Positions 17,564 to 26,145 of a stretch of 64,000 bases of DNA are shown in pieces (within the stretch, counting starts at the first letter, position 1; every line of letters begins with the position of its first letter). Under the pieces are notes generated by a model, which saw nothing but the letters and a program-made list of their open reading frames with translations, was not told the DNA's origin and made no database searches. The DNA comes from Streptomyces natalensis ATCC 27448 (GTDB taxonomy: Bacteria > Actinomycetota > Actinomycetes > Streptomycetales > Streptomycetaceae): assembly GCF_000935125.1 (NCBI RefSeq), contig NZ_JRKI01000008.1:124001-188000 (forward strand), read 5' to 3'. The position numbers were made by a program, and so were the translations under genes.

Positions 17564-17884
17564 GTGGCGGAGGCCAGGACCCCGGCGCAGATCGAGGCGG
17601 ACATCGCCCGCAGGCGGCAGGAACTCGCCGTGACGCTCGACGAGATCGGGGTGCGGCTGCACCCGAAGACGATCATCGGCGAGGCGAAGGCGGCGACCGC
17701 GGCGGCGGTGGACCGTACGGCCGGGCGGGCGTATGTGGCCGCGCACCGTGCGGTGTCGGACGTACGGGCACAGCTGGTGTCCGAGGACGGGGCGCCGCGG
17801 CTGGAGCGCATCGTTCCGGTGGCCATGATCGGGGTGGCCGTGGTGGGGCTGGTGGCCCTGAGCGTGCGGCGCCGCCGTTCCTAG
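17564..17884 (+). CDS. DUF3618 family membrane-anchored protein
   Basis: 106 residues from GTG 17564, preceded by GGAGG with 7-nt spacing; an ATG at 17537 in the same frame lacks a site. The N-terminal RTPAQIEADIARRRQELAVTLDEIGVRLHPK segment is the DUF3618 signature, a helical region that may dimerise. One C-terminal membrane helix (IVPVAMIGVAVVGLVALSV) precedes RRRRS, which points to a cytoplasm-facing or tail-anchored protein. Such genes often accompany phage-holin-like DUF1469 proteins; none is seen here. Function unknown. Confidence 0.82.
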   Translation: MAEARTPAQIEADIARRRQELAVTLDEIGVRLHPKTIIGEAKAATAAAVDRTAGRAYVAAHRAVSDVRAQLVSEDGAPRLERIVPVAMIGVAVVGLVALSVRRRRS

Positions 17885-17943
17885 AAGGCCCGTGGTCCGC
17901 CGTCGGTGCGTGGTGCGCGGCGCGGGGCAGGTACGGTCATGCC

Positions 17944-18294
17944 GTGAGCCCGAATAACACCAAGGACACCCACGACAAGCTGCCGATCCGGATGCTGCAC
18001 GACCGTGTGCTGGTCCGGACGGATATCCCCGAGGGCGAGCGGCGCTCGTCCGGCGGCATCGTCATTCCCGCGACCGCGGCGGTCGGCCGGCGCCTGGCCT
18101 GGGCCGAGGTGGTCGCGGTCGGGCAGAACGTGCGGACCGTCGAGGTGGGCGACCGGGTGCTCTACGACCCGGAGGACCGTGCCGAGGTCGAGGTGCGCGG
18201 TGTGGCCTATGTGCTGATGCGGGAGCGCGATCTGCATGCGGTGGCCGCGGAGCGGCTGGAGGGCGCGGACGACTCGACAGGGTTGTACCTCTAG
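17944..18294 (+). CDS. GroES-family co-chaperone-like protein
   Basis: 116 residues with a GroES/Cpn10 fold: IRMLHDRVLVRTDIPEGERRSSGGIVIPATA at the start, then EVVAVGQNVRTVEVGDRVLYDPEDRAEVEV and a final beta strand. Canonical GroES is shorter (about 100 residues) and lies beside groEL; no groEL is found here, and a diverged tail (ADDSTGLYL) follows the domain. It is best viewed as a secondary GroES-like protein of unknown partner. Start GTG 17944. A terminator hairpin follows at 18325-18348. Confidence 0.82.
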   Translation: MSPNNTKDTHDKLPIRMLHDRVLVRTDIPEGERRSSGGIVIPATAAVGRRLAWAEVVAVGQNVRTVEVGDRVLYDPEDRAEVEVRGVAYVLMRERDLHAVAAERLEGADDSTGLYL

Positions 18295-18324
18295 CGAAGC
18301 GCGTACGTGAACGGCTGTCCCGGC

Positions 18325-18348
18325 GGGCGGTGACCGAGGTCACCGCCC
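18325..18348 (+). terminator. Terminator after the GroES-like gene
   Basis: GGGCGGTGACC pairs with GGTCACCGCCC in a tight hairpin; an outer GTCCCGG/CCGGGAC pair (about 18317 and 18359) can extend it. It lies before the guanidine riboswitch. Confidence 0.7.
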
Positions 18349-18392
18349 GTTCCGTCCGTCCGGGACACCGGCCGTTGCTAGCCTCGAAAAAA

Positions 18393-18434
18393 CCCGACGA
18401 GACGCGCCGTACCGGGTCAGGACAAGACGACGCA
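18393..18434 (+). promoter_or_regulatory. Guanidine-III riboswitch (ykkC-III)
   Basis: The segment contains in order CGACGAG, GCGCCGTACC, GGTCAGGACAAGACG and CGC, the conserved core of the ykkC-III pseudoknot RNA. It lies 42 nt before the start of an SMR exporter, exactly where this class is expected. Guanidine binding should expose the ribosome binding site GGAGG at 18463. The identification comes from my memory of the consensus; a covariance search would settle it. Confidence 0.88.
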
Positions 18435-18475
18435 CCCCTGTTGAAGCGGTTGAGCGTTGTCACGGAGGTGCCGTC

Positions 18476-18796
18476 ATGGCATGGGTCCTGCTGGTCGTTG
18501 CCGGTCTGCTGGAGGTCGGCTGGTCGATCGGGATGAAGTTCACCGAAGGGTTCACCCGGCTGTGGCCCAGTGTGTTCACGGGCGCGGGCATCGTCGTCAG
18601 CATGCTGCTGCTGTCGTACGCCGCGCGGACCCTGCCGATCGGTACGGCCTACGGTGTCTGGGTCGGCATCGGGGCGGCCGGTGCGGCGGTGGTGGGGATG
18701 CTCGTCCTGGGTGAGCCGATGACCGCGGCGCGGATCTTCTTCATCTGTCTGCTGCTGGTGGCGGTGGTGGGGCTCAAGGCGACGTCGGGGCACTGA
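18476..18796 (+). CDS. gdx: SMR family guanidinium exporter (Gdx/SugE type)
   Basis: A 106-residue four-helix small multidrug resistance protein. The essential membrane glutamate is Glu13 (AGLLEVGWSIGMK), and the helix-3 motif GTAYGVWVGIG is present. The Gdx subtype is favoured over EmrE by the WSIGMKFTEGFTRLWPS stretch and, above all, by the guanidine-III riboswitch just upstream. It would export guanidinium ion in exchange for protons as an antiparallel dimer. A single gene is present, so it is a homodimer. GGAGG precedes ATG 18476. Confidence 0.9.
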   Translation: MAWVLLVVAGLLEVGWSIGMKFTEGFTRLWPSVFTGAGIVVSMLLLSYAARTLPIGTAYGVWVGIGAAGAAVVGMLVLGEPMTAARIFFICLLLVAVVGLKATSGH

Positions 18797-18914
18797 CCGC
18801 GGCGGCCCGCGGGCGTCCACGGTGTCCGGTCGGCCCATCCGAGCCCGGGTCAGGCCCACGGCGTCGCGTCACGCCTCCCCACGGCGTCCCGTCATCCCAC
18901 CCCATGACGTCCCG

Positions 18915-21164
18915 TCACCCGTCCCACCATCCCCGCCGTCCCGGATACGCCCCTGCTCCCTCCGGGCCCACCGTCGGGAATTCCTCCGTGGGCTCGGTGG
19001 CGGGCGGCGACTGGGGCGGGAAGGTGGGGGTGGGCGGCTGGACGGTCGGGGCGGTGGGGAAGCCGGTCGGGGGGCCGGTGGTGGGGGCCGGGGTCGTGGG
19101 GCCGGGGACCGGGGGGAGGGATACGCCCGGGGGCACGGGCGGCGGGCCGGAGGTCGTCGGGGCGGGCGGTGTGGCGGCGGCACCCGGCTCCAGCTGGAGG
19201 TCGAAATCGGTGACCGGGCGGCCCTCCAGGGCGGCCGCGGTGTAGTCGGCCCAGATCTGGGCGGGGAAGCCGCCGCCGTTGATGCGCGGCAGCCCCGCCG
19301 CCCCGTACAGCGGTTCCTGTGCGGCGCTCTTCGGATTCTGGCCCAGCACCGCGACCACGGTGGCCAGTTCGGGGGTGTAGCCGGCGAACCAGGCGGCCTT
19401 GTCCAGCTCCGCGGTGCCGGTCTTGCCGGCCGCCGGCCGTCCGGCGCCCTGGGCGGCGGTGCCGGTGCCGCCGTCGACGACGCTGCGCAGGATCGCGGTG
19501 GTGGTGTCGGCGGCGCTGCGGTCCAGGGCGGCGCGTTCGGGCCGGGCGGGCAGCGGGAGGTTCTCGCCGCTCTTGGAGACCTGGTCGACCAGGGTGTACG
19601 GGCGCTGTGTGCCGTGCTGGGCGAAGCCCGCGTAGACCTGCGCCATGTCCAGCACGCTGGGCGTGGCCGTGCCCAGCGAGATCGCGCCCTGGGAGGAGGC
19701 GAGGCTGGGGGTGCCGGGGGGAATGCCCAGGGCGACGGCGGTGTCGCGGACCTTGGCGGGGCCGACGTCGATGCCCATCTGCGCGTAGACCGCGTTGACG
19801 GATTTGTCGGTGGCCTCGCTGACGGTGACCGGGCCGTAGGAGCGGTCGTCCTCATTGGCCGGGGCGAAGCCGGTGGGGTGGCCGTTGCTGACCGTCATCC
19901 GTTTGTTGGTGCCGTCGTAGACGGTGTCGGGGGTGATGGGGACGCCGTCCTGGGTCGTGGCCTGGTTCTGGACGGCGGAGGCGAAGACGATCGGTTTGAA
20001 GGTGGAGCCGACCTGGTAGTCGTGGCGGGTGGCGCCGTTGACGTACTGCTTGGCGTAGTCGATGCCGCCGTACATCGCCACGACCCGTCCGGTGGCGGGG
20101 TCGATGGAGGCGCCGCCCGCCCGGACGTAGGTGTCGGCCTTGCGGGAGCGGTCGAGCTTGTCCATCAGACGGGTGTTGACCGCGTCGACGAAGGCGTCCT
20201 GGCGGTCCTTGGCGAAGGTGGTGGTGATGCGGTAGCCGCCGGTCCGCAGGGTGTCCTCGTCGAGGATCTTGTTGGTCCGCAGATAGTCCTTGACCGCCTC
20301 GACCAGGTAGCCGCGCTGCCCGGAGAGCCCGGCGGACGTCTTGACCGGCCCCGGCTCGGGGAACTTCATGGCGGCCCGCTCGGCCTGGCTGAGCCACTTC
20401 TTCTTCACCATGCCGTCCAGGACGTAGTTCCAGCGCGCCAGGGCCCGCCCCTTGTTCTCCGGATGGGCGGTGACGTCGTACAGGCCGGGGGCGTTGAGGA
20501 GGGTCGCGAGATAGGCGCCCTCGGCGGTGGTGAGGTGCTCGCTGTCCTTGCCGTAGTAGGCCTGGGCGGCGGCCTGGATGCCGTACGCATTGCGGCCGTA
20601 GTAGCTGGAGTTGAGATACCCCTCCAGGATCTGGTCCTTGGTCTCCTCGCGGTCCAGTTTGATGGCGATGAAGAATTCCTTGCCCTTACGGGTGAGGGTC
20701 TGTTCCTGGCCGAGGTAGTAGTTCTTGACGTACTGCTGGGTGATGGTCGAGCCGGACTGTGTGCCCTTGCCGGTCGCGGTGTTCCAGGCGGCGCGCAGCA
20801 TCGCGGCGGGGTCGACGGCGGACTCGGAGTAGAAGTCGCGGTCCTCGGCGGCCAGTACGGCCCGCTGGGTGCGCCGGGGGATCTGGCTGAGCCGCACGTT
20901 CTCGCGGTTGACGTCGCCGTCGCGGGCCAGGAACGTGCCGTCGGAGTAGAGGTAGATATTGCTCTGGGCCTTGGCCGCGCTGTTGGCGGGCGGGATGTCG
21001 ACGAGCAGATAGCCGGCGATCAGCCCGGCCACGACCACCAGCAGAAACAGCACGATGGCGGTCAGCACCATCCGCCACGTGGGGATCAGACGGCGCCAGC
21101 CGGTGCGCCGGGGCCGCCGTGCGCTGCCCCCGGCGGGGGTGGTGCCCTCCGGACCGTCGCTCAT
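18915..21164 (-). CDS. Bifunctional penicillin-binding protein (class A PBP)
   Basis: 749 residues: a basic cytoplasmic N-terminus, one membrane helix (about 33-55), a GT51 glycosyltransferase domain (AAEDRDFYSESAVDP with the catalytic Glu, GSTITQQYVKNYYL, RKGKEFFIAIKL), then a transpeptidase domain. Its active-site motifs are STFKPI (SxxK), SVN and KTGTAE. A long Pro/Thr/Gly-rich tail of about 90 residues ends the protein, probably lying in the wall. It polymerises and cross-links peptidoglycan. Streptomyces carry several such proteins, so a specific name is not possible. ATG 21164 is a natural start just ahead of the basic segment. Confidence 0.93.
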   Translation of the reverse strand: MSDGPEGTTPAGGSARRPRRTGWRRLIPTWRMVLTAIVLFLLVVVAGLIAGYLLVDIPPANSAAKAQSNIYLYSDGTFLARDGDVNRENVRLSQIPRRTQRAVLAAEDRDFYSESAVDPAAMLRAAWNTATGKGTQSGSTITQQYVKNYYLGQEQTLTRKGKEFFIAIKLDREETKDQILEGYLNSSYYGRNAYGIQAAAQAYYGKDSEHLTTAEGAYLATLLNAPGLYDVTAHPENKGRALARWNYVLDGMVKKKWLSQAERAAMKFPEPGPVKTSAGLSGQRGYLVEAVKDYLRTNKILDEDTLRTGGYRITTTFAKDRQDAFVDAVNTRLMDKLDRSRKADTYVRAGGASIDPATGRVVAMYGGIDYAKQYVNGATRHDYQVGSTFKPIVFASAVQNQATTQDGVPITPDTVYDGTNKRMTVSNGHPTGFAPANEDDRSYGPVTVSEATDKSVNAVYAQMGIDVGPAKVRDTAVALGIPPGTPSLASSQGAISLGTATPSVLDMAQVYAGFAQHGTQRPYTLVDQVSKSGENLPLPARPERAALDRSAADTTTAILRSVVDGGTGTAAQGAGRPAAGKTGTAELDKAAWFAGYTPELATVVAVLGQNPKSAAQEPLYGAAGLPRINGGGFPAQIWADYTAAALEGRPVTDFDLQLEPGAAATPPAPTTSGPPPVPPGVSLPPVPGPTTPAPTTGPPTGFPTAPTVQPPTPTFPPQSPPATEPTEEFPTVGPEGAGAYPGRRGWWDG

Positions 21165-21453
21165 AACTGTGAAGACTCCTCGGCGGCCGCCGAAGGTTGT
21201 GCTGCGGCGGATCGATGTGCGGCGGATCGGCTGGCGGCGGATCGGTGTGTCGGGCGGCGAGGTGCAGGCGAAAACTGTCGCATCATCATCGTCCCCGGTC
21301 GCGAGGGGTGGTGCGCACCGGTGACCGCCGCCTCACCGGCCGAACGGCGCCCCGGGTCACCCGGACCGGTGAATAATCGATGGTGCGGTCCCCACCTGTG
21401 TCACTAGGCTCCGGTGCTTTGCCGTCGGATGACAAGGGTGGGGGAGCACGGAG

Positions 21454-22251
21454 GTGTGGTACACGGCCGTGGCGGCCGGCAGCTTCCGCCGTTACGCCAC
21501 CTACCGGATCGCCACCGCGGCGGGCGTGTTCACCAACACCGTCTTCGGTTTCGTCATCGCCTACACCTACCTCGCCTTATGGGCCGAGCGCCCCCATCTG
21601 GGCGGCTACGACCGGGCGCAGGCGCTGACGTTCGTGTGGACCGCGCAGGCGCTGCTGGCCGCCTCGGCGCTGCTGTTCGGCGGCGGTCTCGACGAGCTCC
21701 AGACGCGGATCCGCAGCGGCGACATCGCGGTGGACCTCTACCGCCCCGCCGACCTCCAGCTGTGGTGGCTCGCCGCCGACCTGGGCCGGGCCGGCTTCCA
21801 GCTGATCGGCCGCGGAGTGGCTCCGATGGCGGTCGGCGCGCTCTTCTTCCCCCTCGACCTGCCCGCCGACCCGGCCACCTGGCTGCTGTTCCTGCTGTCG
21901 GTCGCCCTGGGGGTGGTGGTCAGCTTCGCGCTGCGCTATCTCGTCTCGCTGGCGTCCTTCTGGCTGCTCGACGGCGCGGGCCTGGCCCTGATCGCCGGGC
22001 TGGCCTGCATGTTCTTCTCCGGGATGGTGCTGCCGCTGCGGGCCTTCCCCGGCTCCCTCGGCGAGGTGGCCCAGCTGCTGCCCTGGGCGGCGATCCTCCA
22101 GGTGCCGACCGATGTGCTGATCGGCGCGCGGAGCGGTGCATCGCTGCTGCGGGGGCTGGCGTTCCAGGCGGCGTGGGGCGTGGCGCTGCTGGCACTGGGC
22201 CGGCTGGTGCAGGCGGCCGCCACCCGCAAGGTGGTGGTGCAGGGTGGCTAG
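21454..22251 (+). CDS. ABC-2 type exporter permease 1 (DUF990-like)
   Basis: A 265-residue membrane protein with about six helices; the FRRYATYRIATAAGVFTNTVFGFVIAY start and the GDIAVDLYRPADLQLWWLA loop are typical of the paired ABC-2 permeases of unknown substrate. The start is GTG 21454. It overlaps the next permease by 8 nt, and the ATPase follows, so one operon encodes a complete exporter (two permeases plus an ATPase dimer). The substrate is unknown. Confidence 0.85.
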   Translation: MWYTAVAAGSFRRYATYRIATAAGVFTNTVFGFVIAYTYLALWAERPHLGGYDRAQALTFVWTAQALLAASALLFGGGLDELQTRIRSGDIAVDLYRPADLQLWWLAADLGRAGFQLIGRGVAPMAVGALFFPLDLPADPATWLLFLLSVALGVVVSFALRYLVSLASFWLLDGAGLALIAGLACMFFSGMVLPLRAFPGSLGEVAQLLPWAAILQVPTDVLIGARSGASLLRGLAFQAAWGVALLALGRLVQAAATRKVVVQGG

Positions 22252-23092
22252 CGAAGCCGTGCCGGAACGGAGTGGCCGGGCGGCGGAGGTGGCGCACGGG
22301 CTGCGCGCGTACGGCCTGATCGTGCGGATGTGGATCCGCTCCACCCTCGCCTACCGCACCTCCTTCGTGCTGATGGCCCTCGGCAACTTCGCCGCCAGCG
22401 CCCTGGACTTCGTCGCCATCGTGCTGATGTTCTCCCAGATCGACGCCCTCGGCGGCTTCACGCTGCCCGAGGTCGCCTTCCTCTACGGCACCGCCACCCT
22501 CTCGCTGGGCCTGGCCGACCTGCTGCTCGGCAGCATGGACCGGCTCGGATCGCGGGTGCGCGACGGCACCCTGGACACCCTGCTGCTGCGCCCCGTACCG
22601 GTTTTCGCGCAGGTCGCCGCGGACCGCTTCGCGCTGCGCCGGCTGGGCCGGATCGGGCAGGCGCTGCTGGTTCTGGGCTGGTCGGTGACCCGTCTCGACG
22701 TGGACTGGACGGCCGGCCGGGTACTGCTGGCGGTGGTCACGGCCCTGAGCGGCGCGGCCATCTTCGCGGCGGTGTTCACCGCCGGCGCGGCCTTCCAGTT
22801 CTGGGCACAGGACGCCGCCGAGGTCCAGAACTCCTTCACCTACGGCGGCACCACCATGCTCCAGTACCCGCCCACCGTCTTCGCCAAGGACCTGGTGCGC
22901 GGCGTCACCTTCCTCGTCCCGCTGGCCTTTGTGAACTGGCTGCCCGCGCTGCGGCTGATGGGCCGGCCCGATCCGCTGGGACTGCCGGGCTGGGCCGACT
23001 TCCTGGGGCCGGCGGTGGCGGCGCTGATGTGCGCGGGCGCGGGGCTGGCATGGCGCCACGGGCTGCGCGCGTACCGGAGCACAGGAAGCTGA
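22244..23092 (+). CDS. ABC-2 type exporter permease 2
   Basis: 282 residues from GTG 22244, inside the end of permease 1. It is a paralogue of that gene: six hydrophobic helices, LGSMDRLGSRVRDGTLDTLLLRPVPVFAQVAADRFALRR in the cytoplasmic loop, and YPPTVFAKDL near the C-terminus. The two permeases probably form a heterodimer. Twelve nt separate it from the ATPase gene. Confidence 0.85.
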   Translation: MASEAVPERSGRAAEVAHGLRAYGLIVRMWIRSTLAYRTSFVLMALGNFAASALDFVAIVLMFSQIDALGGFTLPEVAFLYGTATLSLGLADLLLGSMDRLGSRVRDGTLDTLLLRPVPVFAQVAADRFALRRLGRIGQALLVLGWSVTRLDVDWTAGRVLLAVVTALSGAAIFAAVFTAGAAFQFWAQDAAEVQNSFTYGGTTMLQYPPTVFAKDLVRGVTFLVPLAFVNWLPALRLMGRPDPLGLPGWADFLGPAVAALMCAGAGLAWRHGLRAYRSTGS

Positions 23093-23103
23093 GGCAACGA
23101 GAT

Positions 23104-24108
23104 ATGACGGCAGGTCAGCTCATCGAGGTCGACGGCCTCGAAAAGGTCTTCTCGGTACGCCGCAAGGCGGGCCGGCTGCGCCGCGTACGCCATGAGGTAC
23201 GGGCCGTGGACGGCATCACCTTCCAGGTGCCGCGCGGCGAAATGGTCGGCTACATCGGCCCGAACGGCGCCGGGAAGTCCACCACCATCAAGATGCTGAC
23301 GGGCATTCTGGTCCCCAGCGGCGGCCGGCTGCGCATCGCCGGAATCGACCCCGCCCGCGAACGGACCCGGCTGGCCCGGCGGATCGGCGTGGTCTTCGGC
23401 CAGCGCACCACCCTGTGGTGGGACCTGCCGCTGAAGGACTCCTACGAACTGGTCCGCCGCATGTACCGGGTCCCGGACGCCGTCTACCGCACCAACCTCG
23501 ACCGCTGCACCGAACTCCTCGACCTCGGACCCCTCCTCGACGTCCCCGTACGCCAGCTCTCGCTCGGCCAGCGGATGCGCGGCGACATCGCGGCGGCGCT
23601 GCTGCACGATCCCGAGGTGCTGTATCTGGACGAGCCGACCATCGGGCTCGACGTCGTCAGCAAGGCGAAGGTCCGTTCCTTCCTGCGCGAGGTGAACGCC
23701 GAACGCGGCACCACGGTCCTGCTGACCACCCATGACCTCACCGACATCGAGCAGCTCTGCCGCCGGGTGATGGTCATCGACCACGGCCGTCTCGTCTACG
23801 ACGGCTCGCTGGACGGACTGCGGGCGGCCGGGGAGGGGGAGCGGACGCTGGTGGTGGACCTGGAGCGGGAACTGCCGCCGATCCAGGACGTACCGGGCGC
23901 CCGCGTGGTCAAGGTCGAGGGCCCGCGCCAGTGGCTGGCCTTCCCCGCGGCCCAGAGCGCGGCGCCGCTGGTCACGGCCGTCGCGGAGCGCTATCCGTTG
24001 GTGGACCTGTCCCTCCGGGAACCGGAGATCGAGGGGGTCATCGCCCGGCTGTATCGCCCGTCCGCTGCGCTTGGCTCGCCTCCCACGTTGTCGGCTGACC
24101 CGCCGTAG
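23104..24108 (+). CDS. ABC exporter ATP-binding protein (C-terminus supplied by a repeat)
   Basis: A 334-residue ATPase of the drug/antibiotic exporter type: Walker A GPNGAGKST, the Q-loop region GVVFGQRTTLWWDLPL, signature LSLGQRMRG, Walker B VLYLDEPTIGLD, and switch His in LTTHDL. The signature is LSLGQ instead of LSGGQ, as in several natural family members. A regulatory domain of about 80 residues follows. The last 17 residues (RPSAALGSPPTLSADPP) are encoded by the left end of the long repeat at 24058-24572, so the original terminus has been replaced or extended. It powers the two permeases just upstream. Confidence 0.9.
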   Translation: MTAGQLIEVDGLEKVFSVRRKAGRLRRVRHEVRAVDGITFQVPRGEMVGYIGPNGAGKSTTIKMLTGILVPSGGRLRIAGIDPARERTRLARRIGVVFGQRTTLWWDLPLKDSYELVRRMYRVPDAVYRTNLDRCTELLDLGPLLDVPVRQLSLGQRMRGDIAAALLHDPEVLYLDEPTIGLDVVSKAKVRSFLREVNAERGTTVLLTTHDLTDIEQLCRRVMVIDHGRLVYDGSLDGLRAAGEGERTLVVDLERELPPIQDVPGARVVKVEGPRQWLAFPAAQSAAPLVTAVAERYPLVDLSLREPEIEGVIARLYRPSAALGSPPTLSADPP

Positions 24109-24572
24109 GGGTTTTTCGCCCGTTCGCTGCGCTTGGCTTGGGCCCCACGTTGTCGGCCGTCCCGCCGTGGGTGGTTCTCGCCGTTGCGCCTGCGGCCCGT
24201 TCGCTGCGCTTTGCCTGGGCCGATGTTCTGGCTTTCCCGTCGTTGCGCCTGCGGCGGGCGTTGCCGCTGGCGCGGGGCTGTTCGGCTGCGGCACCGGCCC
24301 TACACGGCTCCGCCGCTACGGACCGGCACCTCCCCGTTGGGGGTGGAAAAGGACGGTGGGGGTGGACCACCGGCCTTCTTCCCCCCCCACTCACGGGAGG
24401 GGCCGCGCCGCAGGACGGAGTCCGGAGGCGTGGTACCGCACCCGTACAACCCACGCCCGCCGCAGGCGCAACGGCGACAAACCCCCACGGCGGGAAAGCC
24501 GACAACGTGGGGAGAAACCCCCACGGCGGGACGGCCGACAACGTGGGGCCCAAGCCAAGGGCAGCGGACGGG
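24058..24572. repeat. Long composite repeat R1 between convergent genes
   Basis: About 515 nt filling the whole space between the ABC ATPase and the SGNH hydrolase. Units of the type ACGTTGTCGGC-nnn-CCCGCCGT-GGG occur twice at the left and twice, inverted, at the right (about 24146-24168 against 24519-24547), so the ends can pair into a long stem. Between them is a core of about 230 nt (24241-24476) found in inverted orientation in R3 and, more diverged, in R2. No transposase frame is seen. Confidence 0.85.
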
Positions 24573-25883
24573 TTAAAGATCGGCCCGAACCGACGCCCGC
24601 TTCAGGTGGTCCAGGTTCAGTGCCTGCGCCATCGCCCGGAAGCCCTCGTCGCTCGGGTGGAGGTGGTCGCCGGAGTCGTAGAGGGGCCGCAGGCGGACGG
24701 GGTGGGCGGGGTCGCGCAGGGTGCGGTCCCAGTCGACGACCTCGTCGTAGACCGAGCCGGAGCGGATGATGCGGTTGACCTGTTCGCGTGCGTGGTTCAT
24801 CCGCGTGGTGTAGCCGCGGTGGCCCCCGAACGGCGTCAGCGTGGAGCCGGTCACCCGCAGTCCGCGGGCGTGGGCCTCGTCGACGATGGCCCGCATGCCC
24901 GCGACGATCTTCTGCGGGTCGTACTGGTGCGGCACCTTGAACAGGTCGTTCAGCCCGATCTCGACCACCACCGCCTTGACCCCAGTGCGCGAGAGCGCGT
25001 CGCGGTCCATCCGGGACAGCACGCTCGGCCCGTTGTTGGGGGAGAAGCGGCTGCCGTCGACCAGCAGGCGGTTGCCGCTGATGCCCTGGTTGAGGACGCC
25101 GTAGCGGGGCGCGCCGGGCTCGTCCCGCAGCCGTTCGGCCAGGAAGTCCGTCCAGCGGTGGTTGGCGCCCGCGGTGGAGGTGATGCCGTCGGTGATGGAG
25201 TCCCCGATGGCCACGATCGTGCCCTGGGCCTCGGTGCCCCAGACGTCCACACCGGTCAGATAGCGCCAGTACGGGCTCTGCTCCGTATAGGCGGCGCCGG
25301 TGTCGTCCTGCGTACGGTCGCCGCGTGCCAGATAGGAGATCTGCCGGGCGTAGGGGTGGTAGGTGGCGGGGCCGGAGGGGGAGGGGGAGTAGGTGGTGAC
25401 CAGGAGGTCGGCGTTGGCGGGGACCTTGAGCCGTACGGGGTCGCTGGTGACCGCGCCGCCGGCCGGGATCGTCACCGCGGCGTCGCCGCCGAAGGTCAGC
25501 TGCCGCATGGTGCCGGCCGCGGCCGTGGGGTTGCTGGGGGCGCTGGCCACCGCCAGCGAGGCGTGGCTGACCGACAGCGGCCGGGTGCCGAAGAGGTTGG
25601 AGAGCTGGATGCGGGCGCCGGAGCCGCCGACGCTGGTGTGCACGACGTTGCGTATCGACATCCCGGCGTAGCCGTCCAGGGCGCCGGGCTCGGCGGCCGC
25701 CGCGGCCGCCGACCAGGTGCCGACCCACTGCCCGGAGACCGCCGGGGCCGCCGGATTGCGCGGCTTGTGCGGGCCGCCGCCCAGACCGTTGTCGCCGCCG
25801 AAGCCGACGAATATGGCGGCAGAGATCAGCACGACGACTGCCGCCAGGCCGGCGAGCAGCGCGTAACCCACACTTTTGGTCAT
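24573..25883 (-). CDS. Secreted SGNH/GDSL-family hydrolase
   Basis: 436 residues. An N-terminal membrane segment (about 7-28) acts as signal or anchor. A beta-rich domain (WVGTWSAAAAAA ... RNVVHTSVGGSGARIQLSNLFG) precedes the SGNH hydrolase core: GDSITDG (block I, catalytic Ser), NQGISGN (block II), EIGLNDL (block III) and SGDHLHPSDEG (block V, catalytic Asp and His). The same two-part layout occurs in rhamnogalacturonan acetylesterase-like and lipase-like secreted Streptomyces enzymes, so it is likely an extracellular esterase; the substrate is unknown. The stop codon abuts repeat R1. Confidence 0.9.
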   Translation of the reverse strand: MTKSVGYALLAGLAAVVVLISAAIFVGFGGDNGLGGGPHKPRNPAAPAVSGQWVGTWSAAAAAAEPGALDGYAGMSIRNVVHTSVGGSGARIQLSNLFGTRPLSVSHASLAVASAPSNPTAAAGTMRQLTFGGDAAVTIPAGGAVTSDPVRLKVPANADLLVTTYSPSPSGPATYHPYARQISYLARGDRTQDDTGAAYTEQSPYWRYLTGVDVWGTEAQGTIVAIGDSITDGITSTAGANHRWTDFLAERLRDEPGAPRYGVLNQGISGNRLLVDGSRFSPNNGPSVLSRMDRDALSRTGVKAVVVEIGLNDLFKVPHQYDPQKIVAGMRAIVDEAHARGLRVTGSTLTPFGGHRGYTTRMNHAREQVNRIIRSGSVYDEVVDWDRTLRDPAHPVRLRPLYDSGDHLHPSDEGFRAMAQALNLDHLKRASVRADL

Positions 25884-26145
25884 GCGGGAGAGGTCTCCTG
25901 GGGCAAGCGGAGCGCGGCGCTCCGGGCGGGCAAGGGCAGCGAGTGATCAGCGGCGCCGTTGCGGTCCGATCGTTTCTGCATGATCCCACGGACCTCCGGG
26001 GCACCGCCCGGCACCCTGGCGATGACCCTCGTGGTGTGGACGTGGGGAACTCGTGGTTCGTTCCATCAGTAGGTCACAGTGGGACATAGCAGGCCGGGCA
26101 TGCGGGTGGACGGAGGGGCGGGGAACGGTGGGAACGGTGGAGCGG

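Noticed and set aside
18822..21407. 861-codon plus-strand frame opposite the PBP gene
   Set aside because: A Gly/Val/Arg/Asp-rich frame with no conserved motif; the minus strand encodes a complete class A PBP with all catalytic motifs.
24200..24476. Could the repeat cores be insertion sequences?
   Set aside because: No transposase frame or motif appears in any of the three copies, they are only 380-550 nt, and no clear target-site duplication was seen. A non-autonomous unit remains possible and is reported as a finding.
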